Source of the DNA: Vibrio sp. JPW-9-11-11
GTDB taxonomy: Bacteria; Pseudomonadota; Gammaproteobacteria; Enterobacterales; Vibrionaceae
DNA length: 64,000 nt
Assembly: GCF_013369335.1 (NCBI RefSeq)
Contig: NZ_SZQJ01000008.1
Span: 114,740-178,739 of the forward strand
Direction of reading: 5' to 3'
This document shows, piece after piece, positions 20,113 through 30,275 of this stretch; positions within the stretch are counted from its first letter, which is position 1, and every line of letters begins with the position of its first letter. Under the pieces are notes generated by a model. It made no database searches, was not told where the DNA came from, and saw nothing but the letters and a program-made list of their open reading frames with translations. The translations under genes and the position numbers were made by a program.

Positions 20113-20829
20113 TTACTCGTCCTCAGTTTTGCGCTGGCGAATATAGAGATAAACCGTGTGCTTAGAGATATTGAGACGATCAGCAACGCGATTAATGGCA
20201 TCTTTAATGTCAAAAATCCCTTTGTCATACAGCTCCATAACAATTTGACGATTTTTGGTATTGTTCGATACCGACTTATTCGCGTTGATTTCTTCAATCG
20301 TACGCTCAACCGTTTGGTCGACTAACTCTTCAACGTCGCTAGCAAAGTTGACTGAAGAGGCCGCTTGCTTCGCTTCTTCCGTTGGCATAAAAGATTGCAA
20401 CACTTGAGAGAATGGTGCATCTAAATTCACATTGATACACAACAAGCCAATGACACGATTCTCTCCATTACGGATTGCAACCGTGATCGACTTCATCAAC
20501 ACTCCGCCCTTGGCGCGGGTAAAATAGGAACGGGAGAAGTTACGCTCAGATCCTTCGATATCTTTGAGCATCTTCAAAGCAAGGTCGGTGATCGGTGAAC
20601 CAACCTGACGCCCGGTATTTTCGCCATTGGCAATTTTGATCGCGGACGTATTCAAATCTTCTAATGAGTGCAGAACGATTTCACAAAACGGTCCGATTAG
20701 GCTCGCGATGCCATCGACCACCGCTTCATACGATCTTAGAATTATTTTGTCGTGCTCGCTAAATGGCATCACATTGACAGATTCCATTTCGAGCAACATA
20801 TCCGTGTTTACTGTTTCTGTAGTGGTCAC
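20113..20829 (-). CDS. yheO: YheO-type PAS/HTH transcriptional regulator
   Basis: 238 residues. An N-terminal YheO-like PAS domain (about 20-140) contains [26 protein letters not shown] and [13 protein letters not shown]. The C-terminal HTH (about 190-235) has [24 protein letters not shown]. These regulators lie upstream of tusDCB in many gammaproteobacteria. The ligand and targets are unknown; local control of the tus genes is inferred from their 2-bp spacing. Confidence 0.88.
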   Translation of the reverse strand: MTTTETVNTDMLLEMESVNVMPFSEHDKIILRSYEAVVDGIASLIGPFCEIVLHSLEDLNTSAIKIANGENTGRQVGSPITDLALKMLKDIEGSERNFSRSYFTRAKGGVLMKSITVAIRNGENRVIGLLCINVNLDAPFSQVLQSFMPTEEAKQAASSVNFASDVEELVDQTVERTIEEINANKSVSNNTKNRQIVMELYDKGIFDIKDAINRVADRLNISKHTVYLYIRQRKTEDE

Positions 20830-20973
20830 TTTATTTAAGCCTTAGCGCGAAAAATCAACAAATTGGTGTAAGTTTATCAGAAATTTTGATAAGCACACCT
20901 AGCTAACCGACCATCTAGTGATTTAGAACAAAAAAATTTGGTTATCAAAGTCACGCTTTGGCATCAATAAAAA

Positions 20974-20995
20974 AGGCCTAGCTTATGCTAGGCCT
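20974..20995 (-). terminator. Terminator of fkpA
   Basis: AGGCCTAGC (20974-20982), loop TTAT, GCTAGGCCT (20987-20995). The complement continues with a T-run (TTTTTATTG). It separates fkpA from yheO. Confidence 0.9.
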
Positions 20996-21016
20996 GATGT
21001 TAATCGCTGCCAGTGA

Positions 21017-21805
21017 CTATTGAGTCGCGTCTTCACCGTTATCGATTTTTAGCAATTCCACTTCAAACACTAAAGTAGAGTTAGCAGGAATGGTTGGCGT
21101 GTCTTGCTCACCGTAAGCCAGTTGTGGTGGAATCACGAACTTAAACTTCGAGCCAACAGGCATTAGCTGTACGCCTTCTGTCCAACCAGGAATCACTCGG
21201 TTTAATGGGAAAGTGGCAGGCTCGCCGCGATCGTAAGAGCTATCGAACTGAGTACCGTCGATCAAAGTACCTTTATAATGGACCTGAACCGTATCGGTAT
21301 CTTTCGGCTGTTCACCTTCTGCCGGTGTCAAGACTTGGTAAAGTAGCCCGGTTTCTGTCTTCTTCACGCCTTCTTGCTTCTCGAACTCAGCTTGGAAGTC
21401 TTCCCCCGCTTTCTTCGCTTCTGCCGCTTTCTCAGCGGCTTGTGCTTGCATGGTTTCCGCCACTCGCTTGTCTAACGCTTCAAGCGCAGCGCGCGTTTCT
21501 TCTTCGTTGAGTTCTGGGTTACCCGCGAACACATGCTCGATACCTTTAAGGACTAAATCTTTGTTTAGTGTGATACCGATTTCGCTAGGCTTGTCTAAAC
21601 TGGTGCTGAGGTAATTAGCAAAAGAGACACCAATAGCGTACGCAGCCTTGTCATCCTCTGTTTTGAACGCTACTTGTTTGCCCGTTTCAGCTTGGACCTG
21701 TTCAGCCGCTGGGGTGGTGTCTACTTTTGGCTCTTCTTCTTTCTGACAGCCCGCAGCCAGTGCAACAGTTGCAGCCAGCAGTGACACTTTAAAAATCGAT
21801 TTCAT
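21017..21805 (-). CDS. fkpA: FKBP-type peptidyl-prolyl isomerase FkpA-like
   Basis: 262 residues. The N-terminus MKSIFKVSLLAATVALAAGC is a lipoprotein signal with lipobox LAAGC (Cys20), whereas E. coli FkpA is a soluble periplasmic protein. The dimerisation domain is helical and Ala/Lys/Glu-rich (about 40-140). The FKBP domain begins near GLLYQVL and has VHYKGTLIDGTQFDSSYDRG, VIPGWTEGVQLMPVGSK and IPPQLAYGE. It is an envelope chaperone and proline isomerase. Monocistronic. Confidence 0.93.
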   Translation of the reverse strand: MKSIFKVSLLAATVALAAGCQKEEEPKVDTTPAAEQVQAETGKQVAFKTEDDKAAYAIGVSFANYLSTSLDKPSEIGITLNKDLVLKGIEHVFAGNPELNEEETRAALEALDKRVAETMQAQAAEKAAEAKKAGEDFQAEFEKQEGVKKTETGLLYQVLTPAEGEQPKDTDTVQVHYKGTLIDGTQFDSSYDRGEPATFPLNRVIPGWTEGVQLMPVGSKFKFVIPPQLAYGEQDTPTIPANSTLVFEVELLKIDNGEDATQ

Positions 21806-21936
21806 TTAACTCTCCAATTGAGACTTTTGTCTTTGTGCACAAATCTTTAAGAAAGATTGGTACACATTTGCATGTTGTACCAATATAACCAATATGCGCT
21901 GTAATTAAACGTAAACCAAGCGGATATTTGGACTCA

Positions 21937-22917
21937 ATGCGTATAATTTTTAACTCACTTATCATTACAATTGTCATCATCGGGTTAAATGGCTGTTTTT
22001 TCTCCAGCACAGACACTCAACGATGGACAATTGAACCCAAAGGGACCACGAGTTTCGCATTGAGCCGAGACGCACGTTTCGCACTTCTCTACTCAAAAGA
22101 GCACCAGCTTGTGTTGTGGGACCTCTACCAAGGCCAAGAGCTCGCCTCTTTAGGCGCACAAGACCCGCAAGCGAGTACAGTGTCTCGCATTCGTATTTCC
22201 GACAACGGCCGCTTTGCCGTCACGGCAACCCAGATAAACTTTGCCGTTTGGGACCTTGCATGGACTCAAGCTCAGGGGCTTTGGTCTATTTCTGACGGCC
22301 TAATTCGCGATATTGACATTGCCAGTAACGGTGAACAAGTCTTGCTTGGACTCTCAAACGGTAAAGCAATTTACGTCGATTTAGTCACTGGTAGGCGCCT
22401 AGAGTTCCTTGCCCACAACGAAAAAGTTAACACGGTGGCTCTATCACCCAACGGCCGATTCGCCCTAACGGGTGGAAACGACTACAAAGCTTATCTGTGG
22501 GACACCCAAACCGGACAAGTCCTAAAAACATTTGAGCACGAACAACGAGTCAATCGGGTGGCGCTGCACCGTGATGGTAAATACGCTTTTACATCCGATG
22601 GTGGCAATCAGGCCATTGTCTGGGATTTAACGACTGGCGAAGCGCTATCAAATTTACGCAGTTTTTCGCGCCAATTGATTTTCTCTACTGCGCGTTTTTC
22701 TGACGATGGGCGCTATTTAGTCACCGGAACCCCTTCAAGCCGCATCATGGTGTGGGACAGTCACAGCGGCAAACGGGTCGATGGTTTTGAAGCCGAACCA
22801 CTAAAAGATACTCGCCCCCCACGCGCTGTGGTGTATGATGCTGCCTTTGATACGCAAAATCGCGTGATTTCGGGCACCTCCGCAGGTATCGCCCAGGCTT
22901 GGAATGTGGATTATTAG
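21937..22917 (+). CDS. WD40-repeat lipoprotein
   Basis: 326 residues from the ATG at 21937 (a TTG three codons upstream is possible). The N-terminus is a lipoprotein signal, ITIVIIGLNGC, with Cys20. The rest is a beta-propeller of about seven WD40-like blades, each with an Ala-Leu-Ser or Asp-Asn-Gly-Arg turn and a closing xxWD (LVLWDL, FAVWDL, AYLWDT, AIVWDL, IMVWDS). Periplasm-facing scaffold of unknown partner. It is 2 bp upstream of slyX, a Vibrio arrangement. Confidence 0.88.
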   Translation: MRIIFNSLIITIVIIGLNGCFFSSTDTQRWTIEPKGTTSFALSRDARFALLYSKEHQLVLWDLYQGQELASLGAQDPQASTVSRIRISDNGRFAVTATQINFAVWDLAWTQAQGLWSISDGLIRDIDIASNGEQVLLGLSNGKAIYVDLVTGRRLEFLAHNEKVNTVALSPNGRFALTGGNDYKAYLWDTQTGQVLKTFEHEQRVNRVALHRDGKYAFTSDGGNQAIVWDLTTGEALSNLRSFSRQLIFSTARFSDDGRYLVTGTPSSRIMVWDSHSGKRVDGFEAEPLKDTRPPRAVVYDAAFDTQNRVISGTSAGIAQAWNVDY

Positions 22918-22919
22918 TG

Positions 22920-23147
22920 ATGACAAAGCAGCAAGTTGAACAATTAGAAAGCCGAGTCAATGACTTAGAGTGTCAATTGGCTTTCCAAGAGCAGACGATT
23001 GAAGAGTTGAATCAGGCCTTAAGCCAACAACAGTTATTGATCTCCAAGATGCAAGATCAGATGAAGTACGTGGTAGGAAAAGTCAAAAACATCGACTCTT
23101 CGAACTTAGCCGACCCTTCTGAAGAAACGCCCCCTCCGCACTACTAG
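22920..23147 (+). CDS. slyX: SlyX family protein
   Basis: 75 residues, ATG at 22920 two bases after the WD40 stop. Almost the whole protein is a coiled coil (EQLESRVNDLECQLAFQEQ onward), ending in the family's Pro-rich HY tail (SEETPPPHY). Function unknown in all species. Its TAG stop at 23145-23147 shares the palindrome CTAG with the stop of the convergent yjeT-like gene. Confidence 0.93.
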   Translation: MTKQQVEQLESRVNDLECQLAFQEQTIEELNQALSQQQLLISKMQDQMKYVVGKVKNIDSSNLADPSEETPPPHY

Positions 23148-23329
23148 CTGAAAACGTAAGCGATCACGGCGCCAGCCACCACAAGGCAACCTCCAATGCG
23201 TCTAAGTTGCGAGTCTGGTTGCTGACTCAATTGAGCCACCATGTTGCGCCAGCCATTGGGGGCGATCAAGGGGCCTAACCCTTCGACAATGAGCACTAGC
23301 CCAAACGCTAGCCAGAGTGAGTTCGACAT
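23144..23329 (-). CDS. DUF2065 family small membrane protein (YjeT-like)
   Basis: 61 residues from the ATG at 23329 (an in-frame start at 23359 is less likely). Two hydrophobic helices flank a short loop: SLWLAFGLVLIVEGLGPLIAP and GGCLVVAGAVIAYVF. DUF2065/YjeT is found next to hflC in many gammaproteobacteria, and hflC lies 59 bp upstream here. Role unknown; a link to the HflKC complex is inferred from context. Confidence 0.88.
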   Translation of the reverse strand: MSNSLWLAFGLVLIVEGLGPLIAPNGWRNMVAQLSQQPDSQLRRIGGCLVVAGAVIAYVFS

Positions 23330-23388
23330 ACTTTTCTCTACCAAAAATAAAGGCTCCATACGGAGCCTTTATGCTAACAAATAGCCAA

Positions 23389-24369
23389 TTACTGAGCTTT
23401 GCCACCAGCCGCATTGTTCATGTACTGGAAGAAATCACTCTTAGGATCTAACACTAAAATGTCACTTTCACTGTTAAATGAAGATTGATAAGCGCGTAAT
23501 GAACGAATAAAGCCAAAGAACTCAGGATCTTTGTTGTAAGCTTCCGCGTAGATATTGGCCGCTTCTGCGTCTGCATCACCTCGAGTGATTCGAGCGGTTT
23601 TATCCGCTTCAGCCAGAATGGTAGCGACCTCTAGCTCCGCTTGAGCTCGAATAATCTCAGCTTGCTCTCGACCTTCAGAACGGAACTGTCTTGCGACCGA
23701 CTCACGCTCTGCACGCATACGATTATAGATAGACTGGTTGATACTATCAGGCAGGTTAATCTTCTTCATTCTAAAGTCGAAGACATGGATACCTAAGTCT
23801 TCCATCGCATCTTTACGTGTATCGTTTAAAACGTTCTTCATGATGATGTCACGTTCACCATCGACTTCCAATGCCTCTTTTGCCGCTTCAGTCGTTACCA
23901 CGTCTGAATCAGCGCTGTCAGGCAATACATCAGTGTTACGCGGACCAGAAACGATTTGTTTAATCTCGCGCGAACCAATTTCTGAACGTAGCACGTCAGT
24001 GACTTTGCGGCTCAACAGCGTTTGCGCCGTATTTGCGTTACCACCGCCAGTTGCCAAGTAGTATTGACCAAAATCTTCGATACGCCACTTGATGTACGAA
24101 TCGATCAAGACGTCTTTTTTCTCTGACGTTACAAAACGGTCAGAGCGTCCATCCATGGTCTGGATCTTCGCATCCAGTGTTTTGACACGGTCAAACAGCG
24201 GCATTTTAAAATGCAGACCCGGCTCGTAAATTCGCGCGATCTCATTATTGTCTTTCAATACTCGACCAAAGCGAATAACGATGCCGCGCTCCCCTTCAGG
24301 GATCACGAATAACGACATCAGCATAAGGGCAAGTGCAACGACTAAAACAGGGATCATTAACTTACGCAT
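23389..24369 (-). CDS. hflC: HflC, regulator of FtsH
   Basis: 326 residues. An N-terminal membrane anchor (about 4-22) is followed by an SPFH/band-7 domain (about 25-190, EGERGIVIRFGRVLK) and a coiled-coil region (ERESVARQFRSEGREQAEIIRAQAE). HflC and HflK assemble a large cage around FtsH and modulate membrane-protein proteolysis. It begins 2 bp after hflK stops. Confidence 0.96.
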   Translation of the reverse strand: MRKLMIPVLVVALALMLMSLFVIPEGERGIVIRFGRVLKDNNEIARIYEPGLHFKMPLFDRVKTLDAKIQTMDGRSDRFVTSEKKDVLIDSYIKWRIEDFGQYYLATGGGNANTAQTLLSRKVTDVLRSEIGSREIKQIVSGPRNTDVLPDSADSDVVTTEAAKEALEVDGERDIIMKNVLNDTRKDAMEDLGIHVFDFRMKKINLPDSINQSIYNRMRAERESVARQFRSEGREQAEIIRAQAELEVATILAEADKTARITRGDADAEAANIYAEAYNKDPEFFGFIRSLRAYQSSFNSESDILVLDPKSDFFQYMNNAAGGKAQ

Positions 24370-24371
24370 TC

Positions 24372-25556
24372 TTAATATCTCCCTTGACGTGATGTAGAAC
24401 GAGAACCAGAGTCGTTAGTTTGACTATTTGATTGTGGCTCTAACTCGATTTGATCATATGCAGACGTTTCTTTCATTGAGCGACTGCTTGCCTCTTTTTG
24501 ACCACCAGTAAGCTTGTCGATAGGCAGATATAACAGGTTGCCACTCGACTCTGAATCAATCAGAACTTTCGATGTGCTGGAGTAGACTTTTTCCATCGTG
24601 TCCAGGTAAAGGCGATTACGTGTCACTTCTGGAGCCGCTTGATACTCTGGAAGCAGCTTTTCAAATTGAGCCACTTCACCCAAAGCTCCGTTGACTACAC
24701 GCTCACTATAACCTTGAGCTTCTTTGAGTAGACGCTCAGCACGACCTTTCGCTTTAGGAATAATATCATTTTGATACGCTTCAGCTTCACGTTTGAAACG
24801 TTGTGCGTCCTCACGAGAAGCCGTTGCATCATCAAACGCATCCTTCACTTCTTCTGGCGGACGAGCGTCTTCGAAGTTCACCGCAACAACTTCGATACCC
24901 ATGTCGTAGTTATCAACGATATCTTCGAGAGTAATTTGAGTGTTCTGACGAATAGATAAACGACCGCTGGTCAAAATACTGTCCATCAGCGAGTCACCAA
25001 TCACCGCACGCAGCGCAGAATCTGTTGCTTGGCGTAAACTATCGTCAGCATTCGTGACTCGGAATAGGTACTTGTATGGGTCAGCGACACGGTATTGAAC
25101 ATCCATCGCCACGGCCACTACGTTTTCATCTTTGGTTAGCATAAGACCAGATGAACGTAATGAACGAATAGCCTGCACGTTAACCGGTGTCACCTCGTCA
25201 ATAAAACGAGGACGCCAGTTCAAACCTGGATCGACGACACGATCGTATTTACCGAGACGCAGCACGACGCCACGCTCCGCTTCACCAATAGTGTAAAAGC
25301 CAGCAAAGACCCAAATTGCGATAGCGATAACAGCAATCACACCAAAACCTAGTGCGCTACCGCCACCCATCGGCGAACCTTTACCACCTTTGCCACCAAA
25401 CTTTCCACCCAGTTTCTGACTCAGTTTATTAAATACTTCGTCTAAGTCTGGCGGTCCTTGATCACGGCCACCCTTGTTACCACGATTATTACTACCCCAA
25501 GGGTCATTATCGCGGCCATTGTTGCCGTTGTTATTACCAGGCTCATTCCACGCCAT
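24372..25556 (-). CDS. hflK: HflK, regulator of FtsH
   Basis: 394 residues. The N-terminal 75 residues are Gly/Asn/Asp-rich, low-complexity and cytoplasmic. A membrane segment follows (about 75-95), then the SPFH domain (GEAERGVVLRLGKYDRVVDPG) and coiled coil. The tail (residues about 365-394) is Ser/Gln-rich. Partner of HflC. Located 45 bp after hflX in the conserved hfq-hflX-hflK-hflC order. Confidence 0.96.
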   Translation of the reverse strand: MAWNEPGNNNGNNGRDNDPWGSNNRGNKGGRDQGPPDLDEVFNKLSQKLGGKFGGKGGKGSPMGGGSALGFGVIAVIAIAIWVFAGFYTIGEAERGVVLRLGKYDRVVDPGLNWRPRFIDEVTPVNVQAIRSLRSSGLMLTKDENVVAVAMDVQYRVADPYKYLFRVTNADDSLRQATDSALRAVIGDSLMDSILTSGRLSIRQNTQITLEDIVDNYDMGIEVVAVNFEDARPPEEVKDAFDDATASREDAQRFKREAEAYQNDIIPKAKGRAERLLKEAQGYSERVVNGALGEVAQFEKLLPEYQAAPEVTRNRLYLDTMEKVYSSTSKVLIDSESSGNLLYLPIDKLTGGQKEASSRSMKETSAYDQIELEPQSNSQTNDSGSRSTSRQGRY

Positions 25557-25601
25557 TAGAAAGCTCCATCATTTGATATGACGTTATACTGTAGCAGTCA
25601 T

Positions 25602-26891
25602 TTAAGTAACTATAAAGTCACGTAAAACTGCCCCTTCTCTTTTTTCAAGTCTAGACCAGTCTACCTGTTGCATTCGAACTTCAATCAACAGGTTACCGTC
25701 TTGGTCATATTCTTCTCGTTGAATACATTTCATCTGGAAGAATGTACTACGAATCCGGCCTTGATGTTGTGGCGGAATTCGCAATTGGTATTGAACCATT
25801 TGGCTAGCGAGGCGCTCGGTCAACGCATCGAATAGCAGATCCATACCTAGACCTTCCATCGCAGATACCCAAACGCGGCGAGGAACGCCTTCCTCATCAC
25901 GCTCAATACGCGGGGACTGCCCTTCTAGGTTGTCAATTTTGTTCATGATGATCAGATAAGGCACCTCATGGGCGTCTATTTCTTCCAGAACTTCATCAAC
26001 AGCTCGGATATTCTCACGAAAACGCTCATCACTGGCATCGACAACATGTAACAAAATGTCAGCTTCTTGCGTTTCTTGCAGTGTCGCTTTAAACGCAGCG
26101 ACCAGATCATGGGGTAAATGGCGAATAAAGCCTACCGTATCTGCAAGTATGGCCGGACCGACATCTGCTAACTCAATTTTACGTAGCGTCGGGTCCAAAG
26201 TAGCAAATAATTGATCCGCGGCGTACACACCCGCTTCAGTAATGCGGTTAAACAGGGTCGATTTCCCTGCATTGGTATAACCAACCAAGGAGACGGTTGG
26301 GATTTCCGCTCGATGTCTAGCTCGGCGACCTTGTTCACGCTGCTTAGCCACTTTATCTAGGCGACGAAGTATGGCTTTAATTCGATCACGCAATAGACGT
26401 CGGTCAGTTTCTAACTGAGTTTCACCTGGACCACGTAAACCAATACCACCTTTTTGCCTTTCTAGGTGGGTCCAACCCCGGATCAGTCGGGTAGAGATAT
26501 GGCGCAGTTGAGCAAGCTCAACTTGCAGTTTACCTTCGTGAGTACGGGCTCGCTGAGCAAAAATATCAAGGATCAAACCGGTGCGGTCCAATACTCGGCA
26601 TTTGCACAATTTTTCGAGGTTACGTTCTTGGGCAGGAGAGAGGGCGTGATTAAAAATCACAATATCGGCGTCCGTTAAGTGCACCGCTTGGGCAATTTCT
26701 TGGGCCTTACCCTCTCCGACATAGTATTTGGGGTGTGGTGCTTGGCGGCTGCCAGTTACAACTTGTAACGCAGTCACGCCTGCTGAAGAGACCAGCATCT
26801 CACACTCGCTGAGATCTTCCCACTCCCCTTCTTGCGTGAAGTTGATATGAACAAGTACGGCTCGCTCACCGGCTTCATAACGGTCAAACAA
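25602..26891 (-). CDS. hflX: Ribosome-associated GTPase HflX
   Basis: 429 residues from a TTG start at 26891, supported by AAGGAG 8 bases upstream. The HflX N-domain includes GKAQEIAQAV and the ALSPAQERNLEK motif. The G domain has G1 GYTNAGKSTLFN, G3 DTVGFIRHLPHDLVAAF and G4 NKID. It binds 50S subunits and splits stalled 70S ribosomes under stress. 41 bp separate it from hfq. Confidence 0.96.
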   Translation of the reverse strand: MFDRYEAGERAVLVHINFTQEGEWEDLSECEMLVSSAGVTALQVVTGSRQAPHPKYYVGEGKAQEIAQAVHLTDADIVIFNHALSPAQERNLEKLCKCRVLDRTGLILDIFAQRARTHEGKLQVELAQLRHISTRLIRGWTHLERQKGGIGLRGPGETQLETDRRLLRDRIKAILRRLDKVAKQREQGRRARHRAEIPTVSLVGYTNAGKSTLFNRITEAGVYAADQLFATLDPTLRKIELADVGPAILADTVGFIRHLPHDLVAAFKATLQETQEADILLHVVDASDERFRENIRAVDEVLEEIDAHEVPYLIIMNKIDNLEGQSPRIERDEEGVPRRVWVSAMEGLGMDLLFDALTERLASQMVQYQLRIPPQHQGRIRSTFFQMKCIQREEYDQDGNLLIEVRMQQVDWSRLEKREGAVLRDFIVT

Positions 26892-26932
26892 GCAATCAAC
26901 TCCTTAATGTTTTTCTAGATACTTCAGACTGA

Positions 26933-27232
<300 letters not shown>

Positions 27233-27384
27233 TTAGCTAGTGGTGCGCGGCATAAAATGATGCGGCCTTTGCTCTGAGCTAAACGAATAAAATAACACCC
27301 TGTCGTTACCTGTTATGACGGTAAAACACCGAAATTTCAAGTAACAAAACCTTTACAGGATGGATTCACGCAAAAGCGATCACA

Positions 27385-28335
27385 TTATACACAGCTAAAA
27401 CCGTCCGATGCTATGGCATTTGAGACAGTTTCTAGTGCTTGTTCAATGTTTTCGCTATCCAACCAAGTTAAATTATCCCAGCTGCGCAACCAGGTAATTT
27501 GTCGCTTGGCCAATTGGCGGGTTGCACATATACCTTTGAAGATCGCTTCATCTAGCGTGCAATTCCCATCCAAATAGTCCCACATCTGCCGATAGCCAAC
27601 ACAACGAATCGATGGGAGATCAGGATGAAGATCTTTGCGTGCGTACAAGGCACGCATCTCTTGCTCAAATCCCGCCTCGATCATCTTCTCGTAACGTAGC
27701 TCAATTCGACGATGGAGTTCTGCCCTTTCCTTGGGAGCTATTGCAAATTGTTTGACTCTAAACGGCAGGCTTTCACCCTTAGTTTGTGTCAACTCAGTAA
27801 GAGTTTTACCCGAAATTCGATAAACTTCCAATGCCCGAGACAACCTTTGTGGATCATTGGGATGAATTCGCGCTGCTGAGACAGGATCAATCTGCTTGAG
27901 TTGATCGTGCAACTTATCCCACCCAAGAGTCAATGCTTGTTGCTCGATTTGCTGACGAATGTCAGGGTTAGCGGCAGGAAGTGGGGATAATCCCTCCAGC
28001 AATGCTTTGTAATAAAGCATAGTGCCACCGACTAAAAGTGGGATCTTGCCTTGCTCAACAATTTGATGCATTTCAATCAGTGCATCACGTCGAAAGTCAG
28101 CCGCTGAGTAAGCTTCACTCGGGTCTAAAATATCAATCAGTCGATGTGGCGCTTGTGCTTGCTCTTCTGCATCGGGCTTAGCGGTGCCAATATCCATCCC
28201 CTTATAAATTAAAGCGGAATCCACCGAAATGATTTCGACTGGGAATTTTTTACGCAGACGGATGGCCAACTCTGTTTTGCCCGATGCGGTGGGGCCCATT
28301 AAAAACAGCGCCAAAGGTAATTGTTCGTTATTCAT
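27385..28335 (-). CDS. miaA: tRNA dimethylallyltransferase MiaA
   Basis: 316 residues. P-loop [11 protein letters not shown] (about 14-24), [29 protein letters not shown] and the C-terminal [11 protein letters not shown] are all present. It adds the dimethylallyl group to A37 of tRNAs reading UNN codons. Its ATG overlaps the mutL stop by 4 bp (ATGA), so translation is coupled. Confidence 0.97.
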   Translation of the reverse strand: MNNEQLPLALFLMGPTASGKTELAIRLRKKFPVEIISVDSALIYKGMDIGTAKPDAEEQAQAPHRLIDILDPSEAYSAADFRRDALIEMHQIVEQGKIPLLVGGTMLYYKALLEGLSPLPAANPDIRQQIEQQALTLGWDKLHDQLKQIDPVSAARIHPNDPQRLSRALEVYRISGKTLTELTQTKGESLPFRVKQFAIAPKERAELHRRIELRYEKMIEAGFEQEMRALYARKDLHPDLPSIRCVGYRQMWDYLDGNCTLDEAIFKGICATRQLAKRQITWLRSWDNLTWLDSENIEQALETVSNAIASDGFSCV

Positions 28336-30275
28336 AACTCTAAAGCTGCAATCGTTGCAGAAAAATCAATCGGTTTAACAAATGTGCTGTCATCTAAAGG
28401 CAGTTGACCCTGCCACAAGTGTTCAATATCAGACACAATTTGTATCGCTTCCGACAAAGTGTAGTCGCTTTTCACTTGAGTAATACGGTCACTAAGCCAG
28501 TCTGCCAACTCTGTGCGACTCAATGAAGGCGATGTTGCCGAGCGAGAAACAGCGTAAGATAACAGATCTGGCAACAGTTGTTGCAGGTTTTGCTGTCGCA
28601 ACGGTTGGGGAACGCCCATCACCATCAGCGATTTGCTATTTCGTACTTTAAGTTCAATACCCAACTGTTTTAGTACCGCTGCCGATTGCTCTGCGGCCTC
28701 AAGCAGTACACTGTCTAACGTCAGGGCTAAAGGCACCAGTAAAGGCTGACTGGTTAAACCGCCTTGGCCTAACGACAACTGACCGCTGACCCTCAACCAC
28801 TCTGCGCGCGCCAAACTGACCAAGCGCAATCCGGTTTTGTCCCCCATTGCAAGATAGCATCCGTGTACGACAGCGACGGCTTTACCCAACGCTTCAACCT
28901 CTTGATGCGGCTGAGACGCTGTCTGCGTTTGGGCTTGAGAAAGGCGCTCTTCTGGTGCCACATCCGGAGTAGAGAGTAGTGCTTGATATGCGCGTACTTC
29001 TTGCTTGCGAGGGGTTGGCTCACCATAGCGCTCATTCTGTTTGTTACGTGGCTCAGGACGGGATTCATGCCAATCACTGCGCGGGTTGCGTTCTCGCACT
29101 TGCCTCTGACTGGATTGATAGTCATTACGTCCTGGGTAAGTGGGCACTGACTCTATCGCCTCTTGTTCTTGCTCAAACTTAGACGGTTCAAGCTCTTGCG
29201 GCGCAATCGAAGCAACATCAGACGGCGTGGTTTCGGTATGGAAAGCCGACGCGGTTTGTTGTGTTTTACTGATATGCTCACTTTGCGCTAACGCATCGCT
29301 CAAGGCTTGATAGATAAAATCGTGTACTAAGCGCGCTTGGTGAAAGCGAACTTCATGCTTAGCGGGATGCACGTTGACATCGACCTGATGAGGATCAAGC
29401 TCAATAAACAGCACATAGGTAGCAAACTGATCAGGTCGTAAACTACTCTCGTAACTCTGCCGTATCGCATGGTTGATCAATTTGTCCCGCATCATGCGGC
29501 CATTGACATAGCAGTATTGTAAATCGCTTTGCTGACGAGCCCCTTCTGGCGTCGTAATCCAACCATGCAGCTTTAGGCCTTGATGCTCGAGCTCTATCTT
29601 GAGCATATGACGCACAAATGCACTCCCACAAACCGCGGCGATACGTTTCTCAGCCTGAGGCTCAGTTTTCGCCGCTCGGTACTGTTTAACCAGCTTTCCG
29701 TTGTGTTTGAGGTTGATCGTCACGTCAAAGCGGCTCAGTGCGATGCGTTTTAACAGCTCGTCAATATGGGTAAATTCGGTTTTTTCAGTTCGAAGAAACT
29801 TACGCCGCGCAGGGGTATTAAAGAAAAGATCTAAGACTTCAACTGTGGTACCAATCGGGTGGGCCGCAGGCTGCAGTTTAACCTGCATTTCTCGCCCTTC
29901 GCTGTATGCCGACCAAGCTTGTTCTTGCACCGCAGGGCGCGAGGTCATGGTGAGTCGAGAGACCGAGCTAATACTAGCTAACGCTTCTCCACGAAAGCCT
30001 AAACTAATGATGGCTTCTAGGTCGTCTAAAGTGTGAATCTTTGACGTCGCATGTCGGCTCAGTGCTAAGCCAAGTTGATCTTTAACGATACCTTTGCCGT
30101 TGTCGCGTACACGGATAAGCTTAGCGCCCCCTTTCTCGATATCGATATCGATACGCGTTGCACCTGAGTCTAGGCTGTTCTCCACCAACTCTTTCACCAC
30201 AGAAGCAGGGCGTTCGACCACTTCACCAGCTGCAATTTGGTTGGCAAGGCGGGCAGGAAGGATCTTGATCGTCAT
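28332..30275 (-). CDS. mutL: DNA mismatch repair protein MutL
   Basis: 647 residues from the ATG at 30275 (GGAG 8 bases upstream); a GTG three codons earlier is also in frame. The GHKL ATPase has [19 protein letters not shown], the [11 protein letters not shown] motif I, DNGKGI motif II and [12 protein letters not shown] motif III. A variable Pro/Gln/Arg-rich linker spans about 335-450, and the dimerisation domain follows. No DQHAxxER endonuclease motif is seen, as in E. coli-type MutL of Dam-methylating bacteria. Its start lies inside the 3' end of amiB. Confidence 0.97.
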   Translation of the reverse strand: MTIKILPARLANQIAAGEVVERPASVVKELVENSLDSGATRIDIDIEKGGAKLIRVRDNGKGIVKDQLGLALSRHATSKIHTLDDLEAIISLGFRGEALASISSVSRLTMTSRPAVQEQAWSAYSEGREMQVKLQPAAHPIGTTVEVLDLFFNTPARRKFLRTEKTEFTHIDELLKRIALSRFDVTINLKHNGKLVKQYRAAKTEPQAEKRIAAVCGSAFVRHMLKIELEHQGLKLHGWITTPEGARQQSDLQYCYVNGRMMRDKLINHAIRQSYESSLRPDQFATYVLFIELDPHQVDVNVHPAKHEVRFHQARLVHDFIYQALSDALAQSEHISKTQQTASAFHTETTPSDVASIAPQELEPSKFEQEQEAIESVPTYPGRNDYQSSQRQVRERNPRSDWHESRPEPRNKQNERYGEPTPRKQEVRAYQALLSTPDVAPEERLSQAQTQTASQPHQEVEALGKAVAVVHGCYLAMGDKTGLRLVSLARAEWLRVSGQLSLGQGGLTSQPLLVPLALTLDSVLLEAAEQSAAVLKQLGIELKVRNSKSLMVMGVPQPLRQQNLQQLLPDLLSYAVSRSATSPSLSRTELADWLSDRITQVKSDYTLSEAIQIVSDIEHLWQGQLPLDDSTFVKPIDFSATIAALEL

